In this document: one piece after another, positions 37,201 to 49,200 of the stretch | Position numbering within the stretch: position 1 is the stretch's first letter | How the letters are laid out: the number at the start of each line of letters is the position of its first letter | NCBI GenBank assembly: GCA_907165065.1 | Contig: OU015524.1 | Span: 29,698,795 to 29,762,794 of the forward strand | Length of the DNA stretch: 64,000 nucleotides | From: Caprimulgus europaeus | Taxonomy: Eukaryota; Chordata; Aves; Caprimulgiformes; Caprimulgidae | Reading direction: 5' to 3' | Notes under the pieces: model-generated | Seen by the model: the letters and a program-made list of their open reading frames with translations, nothing else | Told to the model about the DNA's origin: nothing | The model's database searches: none | Program-made: the position numbers and the translations under genes

Positions 37201-40200
37201 AAATCACTTCTCAGATCAATGATTTCACCTCATGCTAAAACTGAATCTGATGATGACTGAAAGATGTTTTTTACCATGAAAACTCCCTGGAAATAAGTGA
37301 GAGTTCTATAATACTTTCATCTTTATTGTCACTCTCATTCAAATTAAAATGAATAGCAATTTAGTAGAACAACAACAAACATTTAAAATGTTCATGATTA
37401 GGAACAATTAGTTTTTTGGAAACTAGGAAATTATCAAGTCAAAGTAGTTACACAACACAAACAACCTTATCCTTCCCCATTGTCACATACATCCACACAT
37501 TGCAGATTGAGAAAAATTTGGACTAGCATCTGAAAATGCTGAAAAGAAGTACTTTAAAATAAATACGTCTTGATCTGTGATCTCTTTTTTTTTTAAATAA
37601 AAGAAAAAACTCAAACATACTGAGGTTTTTAGTTCAGAAGTGTTGGAATGTATGCTGAGAAGCACAGAGAAGAGATGACAAAAATTCACATGCTGACTCT
37701 CCTTATTATCAGTAGTGATGGCTTAGACAATATTAATTTATCACTGAATAAATGTCCTTACTTTATTGAAGGAGCAAAACAAGCCTTTAGTGGACACAAA
37801 CCAGTGAAAATGAGGATCCAGCTTATAGAAGTTGAGCCACTTTGTACTAAATAAAGCAATTTGTCCTGTTCTCAGTCAACACTTCAGTTATCTGTCCTGT
37901 GCCCTGCTCTGCATCTCACCATGAATAAGCCTATTCCTCTCTGCTTTAACATGTCCCTTATTGTTGGAGGGAGGCATATGTTTTTCTGTGCGTTCTCCTC
38001 CACAGCTCAGGTAGAACTCAGGTTGTCCCTGTCCTCCAGAGTCCAAGTAACATTCCTTTCAAATTCCCAGAAGAGACCCCTCCTTCCTGTCCTTATCCTA
38101 CTTCACAACAGGTGTAAAGTACAAGCCGCAAAAGAAGGGTTGACCTGCAGGTTCATGCCCTGCACTTGGGAGTGGTGGGAGACATTCCAGCTCTGTAAGA
38201 AAGCAAAACCCTCCAGTTCCCATCCTCCCTTCCCCCTTCAAAAATACACGCTGTGCTTTTATCAAAACCTGAGGCTACTGTTTCTTTTGGCAGGAGACAC
38301 AGTGGGGTTTTTTTTTTGTTTCATTGTTTTCTTTTTTTTAACTTGAGGAACCCAACTGACATTATTTCAGGTGGCGAGTGATAAAAAGTTATACGCACTG
38401 AAAAACAAAATTAAATTTCTTTTGGAGAAAATATAATTCGAAGGACATAATTAAAGCAATATCCAACTTTCAGTAAATCATCAAATTCACCTTTACACAC
38501 AAGAGCAAATCTTCACTCCAAAATGCCCACTAATTCCACCAAAAGGAGGACATCTGTTATAATTGGCTGTCAGGACTTCTACTTTTTTACTGAATTCTAG
38601 TGCATGCACAGTGATTTATGTGTATTGTGGGCTCAAACACATATTTGCACTTAATAGCGATAGATGTAATTTTCACATTAATTTTCTTAACACATTCAGA
38701 TCTTTCACGTGTCAATGTATGAAGAAAAAAATTAGTAAGGATTCAGTGGATGCTACTGTTTGCAGGATTTACAGAATTTTGTTTTGATTGACTGCATTTC
38801 AACTTCTGACACTACTTTTTAAAGTAGTTTGAAGTGGTTTGGAAACAAAGTAACTATCAAAACAGATGCAAAATTGTTTATAACATTAAATATAAATTTT
38901 ATTTTCTGTAAGCTAACAATAAAACACTCCTACTACTCAAATATTTTGTCTAATAAGAGCCTATATATGAAAAATATCAGACCTCCTATGATACCATTTT
39001 CTGTTCTCAAAAGAGCACTAAAAGTGGTTGCAATGATAATGCTGAAAACACGTGCAGGTCTAGGCTGCTAATGTTGATTGATGGACAGAGCACTAGTGAC
39101 AGGCGGCAGCTGCCCCAGCTTTGACTGACGTGCCAGATGTAACAAACCCAACCAGCCTCATGACTCAACCTTCTAAATAATGTATGCTTTACTGCCTGCC
39201 CCTATAAACTAGTTTGCTGACATTCACGTACATGGGTTTATTTGACTTCAAATGGAAATTCAGCTCGAGTACCTCCAACTAACATTTTTTCCACCATTAG
39301 GATTTTGTAGAAGTGTATTCGTTGTGTAAATCGTTAACAGGGTGGGTTTTGCTGCTAATAAGTGCAACCACATGGAACAGACATCGATGTTTTTTGGTTT
39401 TGGGGTTGTTTGTTTTTTTTTCTAAAAAAAAGCCCATTACGTACAAAACTGTCGACCATGTGGATCATGCAATCAGAATGCACGGCACTGTGTGCAGGCT
39501 GCTGGGAAGAAAACCAGCCCCAAACAGGACACAGTCCAGGTGCCTGAGCCCTCAATTACTATTCATGAAAGTTATTTCGCCCCCTTCTCCTTCCTCTGCC
39601 TCCCCTGCCCTCCGGAAATCCCAGTGAAAGTATGTATCCGATATTAAAAAGGATTCTTCATCTAGACAGCAGTAGAAGGTTTGGGGCCTACATTATCAAT
39701 TACAATTGTGTAAATAACTTATTAACAGGGTTACTGCTCAAAATAAAAGTTTGGCTCCACCTGAAGACGATGGTTAAACTTGTGCTCAAGTCTAAGTACA
39801 TAAATAGTCCCACCAACCTCAGCAGAATTATGAATGTTCTAAAAATCAGGGCATTTGCTTAAGAATATTTCAGAATTATGAGGTTGCTTAAGAATATTTC
39901 AGAATTATGAGGTATATTATAGGCAGAACAGAGCACTAAAAAGAACCAGCATGCACATACACAAAAAGGAAATAATCTATACCAGAAACAATATATTTCT
40001 ATTTTGGAAATTCTCATCTTTTTAGGTTAGGTTTTGGTAAAAACTATGTATTAAAATATTTCAAAATAAAAGCAATTTGTTAGTGATTACAGATGTAGTT
40101 TTAAAACATACTGTTGAATCTAGTTACGTATTTAATGTATCATTTTCACTCAAATGACCACAGCCTGAAGGCACTTAGAATAAAAATCAATATAAAGCAC

Positions 40201-43200
40201 AAATCTCTGGCTGAACAGTGGTGCATCATATTGATCATTTCTATTTTTAAATGTCATTGCTAAGAACAAAGTTAAATTTTTCCTTACTAAAAAAGCAACT
40301 TCCTTTGAGAGTTATTTCAAGGTCAGAAAAAAGACCATAGTCAGGGCAAGAGCTTTCCTTTAATTTACATATTCTGATCTTCATAAGGTTTAACAGTCTC
40401 ACTACAATCTGAAATATCTCACATACTCAACTTGTAAATGACAGTTCCAACTGCACAACACAGGAACATGAATGATCTGTGCAAAAATTAAAGCCCTTCA
40501 AGTATTTTCCTGGCTACATATATGAACTAAATAACATGTTGCAGTAGTTCAAGTGCTATGTTTATCTACTAGAAAGATAAAACCTAAAGAAAAGTTAGTA
40601 GGAATGGAAATGGGAAAAGTAAGATGTTTCTTCGGAAGTGAGGTCATTCTTATAAGATATCCTATCCTTATTTCTTCAAATGTTGAATGTCTGAGTGAGT
40701 GGTGAGCTTCCTGTTCAGTGCACACCAACTCAGATACAAGTTGCCAGTCTTCGGAGAGTCTTTCAGAACAGAGCAAGATTTAGCTGGTTTAGGGACTTTG
40801 AGTTTTATGGTTTTGAGGTTTAGAGAATACTCAGAAACCTCTGCAACCACCTTAGTTTTAAAAGCAATTTTTGCAGTCTTACAGGACCTGCAGAGAATGG
40901 TCATGGCTAAATCACTGATGTTTTTATTTAATACATAATTTCATCCATCTTACTCAGATAAAGAAAGAAAAGTAGCATAAATGTAACAAATAAGCACATC
41001 ATGTTCACTTAACATACACATCTGCACAAAATTATAACACAGCCCTTGCAATACTTAAAAGATAATTCAAATTTCAGTGAAATGCAAAAAACAGTTAGAA
41101 AAGAATAAAAATAGTACCAAGGGAAGCCTTCAGTAAACTTTTAAGAAGTTACTTTAAATCCTTAAAAAAGCTTCTTATGGTATGCAAGAGTTCTAAAGCT
41201 TTGCAAAGGTTTCAGTCACAGTCATTTCTGTTTTATGTAATCATTTCCAGCAACACAGCTTAAGAGCTGGGAGCACTGGATTCATTACATTAAAGCAACA
41301 TGATACGCCATTACATCTTGTCACAGTGCACACATGAATTAATGGTAATGCAACATAATCACTCTGAAAACAAAACAACCTTGCATTAGCATGTGCTTTT
41401 TTAGGTAAAATATACATTCATGACAGTAGCAAACTTAAATTATGCAGACATTTATGTTTTAGTAATGTTTGAAATGCCAAAGCATTATTCGTATAATGCA
41501 GATGTTCACTGTTCTTGTTCTCACTAGTGATATGAATTCTTAACTTTTGACTACTCCTGCAGACAGATTATATTTCAAACAATATTTGTCCATTACTCTG
41601 TAATTAGTTGCTGGATACAGAAAGTAAAAGTTTCAAATATATTTAAAACTACTTATGTGGTTTAGTCAGATAAGGATATTTAAACAATATGTTTTTCCTC
41701 AAATGCATAAATTATTAGTATTATAGATTATCTGAGTGCATGCAGGAGATTAGAAAGCACTCAGGTAGTCTGTAACATTTTGAACATATACATCTAAGTC
41801 ACAGTGAGTTTCTAAGTGAGAAAAGAAATTCAGACACGGTTACACTGCAGCACAGCCCCTTTGCTACTATACAGTTAGGCATGCTGTTGTCAGCTGTTTT
41901 CATGACTACCAATGTATCACATAACTGAAGTGTAACCCAAGATACAAAATAGAGAAACATGATTAGTTATCCACAAAGAATTAGTACTACAAAAGGAGAA
42001 CATTCCATAAAAAGTTCATTTTTCTTCATAATTTTTTTTTTAAATGCAACCAGGAGAAAGTTATTTAAGTTTCAAAAATCTGAACAAATGAAAAAAAAAA
42101 TACTACTTGATTTATGGGTCTAGTATTTACAATGTAACTGGAGGATAATTCTTTGTTATTTCCTAATTCTTCTAATAGTTCCTGTTAAGTATTTATTTTT
42201 CATCACATAAAAGTTTTAAAATATCTTTATCAGATGGCAATTAGCATTAAAAACCTTTTCTCCTCTTTTATTTATTGAGAAAACTTTCAAAAATATGTGC
42301 TCTAATAACCCAGCTACTAAGTTAGTAGTCAGACCTGCAAATGAACTGGCTTTCTAAAGTGATGAATATAAACTATTATTTATTAGGCTTAGCGGTCCTA
42401 ATTCTGCAAGTGTTCTCCTTAATTAAGGTTAGCCATTTCCTATTGGAAATAGTCATAAAGATGAATTAATTTACTCAGCTTAACTTTTTTCAGGCTTTTT
42501 AAAAATAAACTTAAGACTTCACTAAAAAGCATTATTCTGCACATTAAATATCCTGAGTACACACACATGTACCTACTCAAATATAGTCTTACTGAAGTGG
42601 ACAAAAGATGTTTCTGATGACTTTGTATGAATTTAAGGAAAGGCATCCTACCACAGTAAGAACTTCTATCCTCTGTAAAATATTCACACGTAGAGTGCAC
42701 TATTAAATAGAACAGAACAGTTTGTTTTCACTGCTCAAACACCATACCAAGTAACTGATCTGTTCCCTCCCTGATTTTTATTCCCCTTAAGCATCGCCTC
42801 AGTTGCTCAGTGACAACCAGGGTAGCTGGACAGAAGAAAGCCAGCCCGGCACAGAGCTGGAAATGCCATCAAAGGACAAGTATGCAGTTGCATAAAGGAC
42901 AGGAGAGGAAGACCTCTTTCTTTTGGTGGTCTCTCTCTAATCAACAGTTTTCCTTCTGCATTTCCCTAAGTGTCAGTACTTGCCTTCAGAGCCAGCAAGC
43001 ACAGCTACTTTTTGCAGCTTTTCAGCAAAGCAACTGAGACACTACTGATCAGCTGCTGCATCACCCATGTAAGAGAGGCAGAAGCATCAGAGATATTTGA
43101 AAAGTGATCGATCCATTTACAAAGAAAAATAAAATCTTATCAACATGATGCTCATTGCAGCAAAGCATTTAACTACAGATGTTTTACTTTGGTGAATAAT

Positions 43201-46200
43201 AGGCACATGAATGAGTGCTTTGCTGAATCCTCTGGGGATTTTGAAGTCCTTCTGGGGATAAGAAGCAGCATTGTATCAATACAAAGCAAAGGAAGAGACA
43301 TGAATCCTCACTGCAAGTCACTCTGCTCAGTCTGTCAAAACCTTCTCTTAAGGCATAATCAACCACAGGGAGCGGTACTATCTTCTACCGGGCAAGGTCC
43401 TAAACCTGTGTAACTAGCCAGGGAAGATCCCCACCTATGTTATGCTAAATCACAACTTTAGATCTTTTATAAATGTCAAGATTCAGTCTTACAACACCAA
43501 CTGCACCCAGTAGATTGATACAACAAAGAAAAACATTAAGTTTTCTTTCCAGCATTTTGGTTTATAAACATAACCTGGTTGTAACTTCTTGGGACTTCCT
43601 AAATGTTTCCTTGGTTTTCCTAACAGTTCTTTTACAAGAAACTGGATAAGCTCTACATGCTGTATTAATTGTATATAGAAGAATATGTCATTATAAACTA
43701 GTTTTCACATACAGACTTTTCAGAGACTTAAAACACAGCTCTGCTTTGCAGGATAATACAATGTCTACAGAGTTGGGGTTTTTTATTTAACTTTTAGGAA
43801 ATCCTATTTCATAATATTTAGAGGTGTTTGTAAGCTTGGCCATTCCACATGACAAAGCCAAGCTTGGAGAGCGTGGAAACCATGAACAAAATGTTTTGGT
43901 CATCTACAGAGTGAGTTAAATCACCAGCAGGATGTTTTCCAATTATTTTACAGAAATTGTACAGATTTTAAGTTAAGATGTTTAAATGCCATAAATCAAT
44001 CATACTAGCACCATTTGTGCCACTGCAGTAAAGATTACATCAGTGTTTCCATCATAAAAACCCTATTTTTCAGGGGTTTCTAATTCAGCCATAAAAATTG
44101 GCTCCAGCCTAAAGCCTGGCAACCAAAGTCATCACTTGGGAGCAATTCTTTTAACTTTTTTTTTTTTTTTTTTCCCCAAATAGATTGGCCTTTCAAGCTC
44201 CAAAATAGTTCAGAAAAAGAAAATTAGTGGTTTCAAATTTTGGTGAGCTTCTATCCCTCAAAAATATTGTTTTAAAAACTGATAATTTTGTATGTCATAA
44301 ATCTGTAATGTGGACTGTTGCTTTTGGGTAATTTGGATAGAAGCAGCGGATAAAAATCACTGACTTATTTTGTTTAAAAATAAATGTAATTTCCCATGAA
44401 AACTTTTAATCCAATAAAATTTTCATAAACTATTTTCTCATGGCAAGATGTGGTAGACATTGAATGAGGAAACCTTTATGACTCATTTCTTCAGCATCTA
44501 TTTCATTCGTTTTAATTTCTGTGGTAAGAGGTACGTAATACTGCATTTTGACACCTTGCATCAAATCTGCCTATCTTCAAGACAATAATTCTGCTCTTTG
44601 TTAGCAGGACAGATCCACCTGTGACTTTGCCAATGGTCCCTGACAGTTTTGTGTAAGCACAGAAACAGACAAAATACTTTGAAAGCAGCAAAGAAATAGA
44701 ATTCCTTTAAAAGGTATTTTGTTTTAAAACTTGTGTTAAATACTGATTCTAACTCGCTTCTAACAGTTTCAATTTTTCTACTGCACATTAATTATAAGAA
44801 TTATCTACTAGACTTTAATTCTAGCTTAGTTCTAACATGTTAAAAAGTCTTTTGGATGCTAATTGATTTCAGTAAGATACCTCAAATCAACATGAACATG
44901 ATTTGATCTTCAGGCTCTCAGAAGCTTTCATGAACACAGGCTCAGCAAAAGGGAATTACAAACCCAGTCCCACCCACTGCCTATCAAAGTCAAAAAAACT
45001 TGTCAACAGCCCTGCTCAGCTTTGGATTGAATCTTCCATGCAGTCTGAATTCCTAGTATAATTTTTTCTTAATTCATATTTAGGCAGCAAATGGATTTGG
45101 AAAGCCATTTCCATAAGTTCCGAGAAGCTTAAAAGCTCATATGCTTTTTTTGAAAAGTTATTTTAAATATATAATAATTGCTGAATTATAGCATTAGTTG
45201 CCTGAGGGGAGGTTGTCTGGTTTATATTTAGCCCTTATGTCATCCATGTCAATTTTTAATATGACACTTCTTGGCTTTTGTTAGTTTGCTGTAGAGCTGT
45301 ATTTTCTGTTTTTCAAACAGCTATTTGCAATGTAAAAACAGAGATATTTGCCCTCTTCCCCACACCATTTTGTGACATCAAACTGGTGCATGCTAATACA
45401 ATCCATACCATTGTCCTGGGTTTGGTTAGGATAGAGTCAATTGTTCACAGGGAACTGGGAGGGGAGCAGCTGTCACCATAGAAGTTATCACCTTCATATT
45501 TAATGAGCTTTCAAGGAAATGATGTTTTGATTGCAAAAAAAAAAAAAAGAAAAACAAAAGAAAAAAAAGAAAAATACTGTTGAATATAGAATGCATTCAT
45601 AGAAAGCACAGGAAGAGATTTCCCACCCTCTCCGATCAAACCATGTGTGCAGACACTCAAAAATGTACGAAGTAAGACAACAGAGAAAAAGCCCAAAGAA
45701 AACAGAAAAGACTGACTCAGCTAGTTACAGAGACAGACGCAACACTTCTTAGCTTTGGTGTTCCATTAGCAAATACTGTTATTATGATTTTATATTTGTT
45801 TTGATATCAACTGATATTCTTTTGCATAAAAAACCAGTACAGTGTGATACTGACAACATGCACTCAGATCTAAATACTTCACCTGAAAATTCAGTCTAGG
45901 AAGGCAAAGTATTTGGTGAGAAGCAGAGAACAGACAATAGCACAGCTGGAAACTTACTTTGAAGTAATTGCATTAACCAAAGAGAAATTGCAAGACAGGT
46001 AGCACTGGTCTGTAGCCACGTCATACTTCTGCAACGGCTTTGCAGCTTTTGAAGTCCAATGAATTTGACCCTGAGCGCATTTTAAGAATCTCCAAGGGTA
46101 TTTTCTAAGCAGTGTTGGCTGTGCAATAGGTGGCAGCCTCCTCTCTGAATCACACATATGCCTGTGACTGAAACCACTATCTTTTGGTTGAGATGTAAAA

Positions 46201-49200
46201 CTTGTGCTCATTAATATTTTTTTTTAAATTTTTAAATAGTGCTAATATTAGGTTCCTAGCCAAATTCCAAATCACAGTAATATGACCTGTGACACCTACT
46301 AAAATTTTCTCCAGGATTTTCACTCTATGTGAATATCTGAGCTACCCTATGCAGTAATAATCTACTCACCACTTCAGATATAAATGTAATCTGTACTGCT
46401 CTGGAAACAAAGCCACAATTCTGACCAACTTTTGCAATGGCATTGTATGTAGATAAATTCCTGTAGTATTCCACCATTAACTGGCTACTCTTCTCTGCTC
46501 CCTGAAGCAATCTTTCTATATCAATCTTTAAGTGAAGCTGGTAACGCTGTGAACACTTTTACTGACTATTGTGTTACTGTACTAGGGGTGGAAAGCTAAA
46601 TGGACTACTAACTAAATCCTGACTACTTCATATTTAAATTGGATTAAATACTTTATTGAGAATTCACATTAATTTTGAATAGCCCATTCTATTTTATTTT
46701 TAATTAAGTCACTCTGAATAATCTCCAGTAGGGGTGACCAAGCTTCTTACCCTATCCAACACCTACTAAATGTAAGATTTTCCACAGCTATGCATAGGGT
46801 GGAGAACTAGTAACAAATGCTGATGCATAAGAAAAAAGGGAAATGGTTGTGGAAAAGGAGAAACCAAAGTTACTGACACACTGTGCAAAGAGCACAGAAT
46901 CTAGCAGGCAATTGCATGATGGCCCTAGAATCAGGCATAAAGAAGAACGAACTGTGACAGGGAGAGGATGGAAACAAAAGTGCACTGCACATGCAGCAGA
47001 AGGAAAGCATGTGGACCTATGCATAGGAAGTTCTATATGCAACTATCTCCACTCGAAAGAGAAGAGAGCACACACTGTGTCCTAAAAATGCAAGGTCCTG
47101 TAAGACTTTTTTAGATAAGAAACTCGAGTTCATGAATTAAAAAAATTCAACATATCTCTCAGGCTTAAAGATGGTTTTGTTTATAAAACAGGAAGCATGA
47201 CTCTTTCTCCAGGACTAGTATTCTCAACAGAAATCATAAGAATCCTAAAGCATCTAGCTACTGTTGAAATTAGCTCTAGCATGTTTTAAGAAAAGAACCT
47301 GTTCACCACAAATCACTTGAAAAATAAATATGTGCTGGTTTATGGTAGGAGATGTTTTCTCAAGAGGACAAGCAGAGTCCAATTTCAACCATGGCTGATG
47401 ACAGAAAAGATCTCATCTTATACCATCATTAACCAGCTGCAGTATCCCCTAACCAGAAGCATGCATGTACACCTAATTACTTTTTTCTGCCCTACACAAA
47501 ACGCATTCTCTTCTTTTAGCCAAAGGCCACTGAGTAAAACCACCATGGTGTTCATGTATTTGGGAACTAAATATACACATCTTAATTAGATCTCACAATA
47601 TCAGAATTTAATAAGCTTATAATAATGACATATGCTTCACACACTTGTGTGCACACCCAAACACACAGATAAGCAAACTCTGATGGTCAAAAATTCACTA
47701 AGCAGAAAGTTTGTTTGGCACATGCTGAACAATGTCAAAACAGTTTTTAATAATGCAGAGGTATTAAACTACCACAGACTGAAAATTTGCATAGTATTTC
47801 AATTAAATTATTTTTGAGAACAAATATAATTATATTTTAGTTATAGCCTTTTACATAATACATGGGGGCAAGGTAGAAGGAAAAAAAAATAATCAGTTTT
47901 TAGACATTTCTAGAACAAATTATTTGTCTCCACACTTTGTGAACTGAAAGTCCAACCTCAAAGTGGTGTGTGTCATAAAGAGAGTTGGCCAACAAGAAAA
48001 TTGAGAAACGTAGCCTCAGTGAGGGGCAAAGCAATGATATGAAGACAACAGGGTCATGGGTGGAAAGTCTGTCAATGTTCTGAAAACTCACCGATTTCCT
48101 CACTGGGGAGCAGGGGGGATGGCGGAAAAAAGGGAAAACTAAAAAAACAAAGTATAAAACTAAGAAGATGCACATAAGAGGCAAAACACACCAACTGAAG
48201 CCCTTCACTTGTAAAGAACTTCTGAAGCATACCTTTTTCTTGAAGAAAGGGGAGAAAGCACCAAATTAATATAAGTATTCCTGTCTCAAAAGGCTGAGTA
48301 GGCTGTTGTCAGAAAAATCAGTACTTTAATTTTTAAAATTGACAGTGTCAGCAGTTCAAAAGTTTTCTCACTGCTTACCTCATTGCAATGTTGTAAGACT
48401 CTGGATGAATACAAGTTTGGTCCAAAGGATTGGGCTGTCGTGACGCACATGGTGTTGGTTTGCTCTTCTTTTTACCCTGTGCACTTGATTTCGTCAAAAG
48501 TGCATGACTTCCAAGTTCAGTTTTCTTGCTACTGTCAGAAATCAAACACAGACATGACATTCTTAATGAACAAGATCCTAGCCCAGTGCCCACACATGAA
48601 AACTGCAATTTTTTATTTTTTTTTTAAAGAATGAACATTATATAAAAGTACAAAATCTCTAAAAGCTCATTGTGGGTTAATCTTAACAATACAGTTAGAG
48701 TGTAAAAAGACAACATATCAACATATGCATAAATTAATTTAAAACATTGGGAAGAGATTCCATACTTCATCAAAATTTCTTAATGATGACAAGATTATAA
48801 AGGAAACCACACAACCTATTGTATCATTTGCAATCTGGATAGCATCTTCTGTTTGTAAAATGGGGACAACTGCATTACCTACTTGATAAAGATCTTGTGA
48901 TGATCGTTTCACACTTAACTGTTGGTAACTAGTTGGTATAATTTTAAATTTGAAAAATTTATAAACACCGTTTCCTGTTTATACCATCTTTAGGTAAGCA
49001 AGTTGCATCTCAAGTATATGTTTAGAATAAGGAAAGTATGTGAATGCTTAAACATCAGAACTCCTTCAACCACATTTATTGACTTCCTATACTGAAATTT
49101 CTGAAAAATTCTGTTAAAATATGGGCCAGGTCAAAATATGAAAAATTTCATATCAAAATAACTCAGACCGAAATTTGCTTAGAACTGAAAAAACCTAAAG

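Larger units (their letters stand above)
36966..48378 (-). other. SRBD1 intron, 11.4 kb
   Basis: The largest complete intron here, from donor GTAAGC to acceptor TTAACTTCCCAG. It is mostly AT-rich unique sequence. Contents noted separately: an LTR scrap at 45412, a perfect 29-bp tandem duplication at 39855, homopolymer runs at 44156 and 45535, and coding-like minus-strand segments at 45957-46210, 46370-46552 and 40668-40887. A 161-codon plus-strand ORF at 37861-38346 resembles no family I know and is likely chance. A GC-richer spot near 39090-39140 contains the palindrome GGCAGCTGCC. Confidence 0.85.

Noticed and set aside
47900..48208. 102-codon minus-strand ORF beside an SRBD1 exon
   Set aside because: Hydrophobic low-complexity start, no splice borders and no family likeness.
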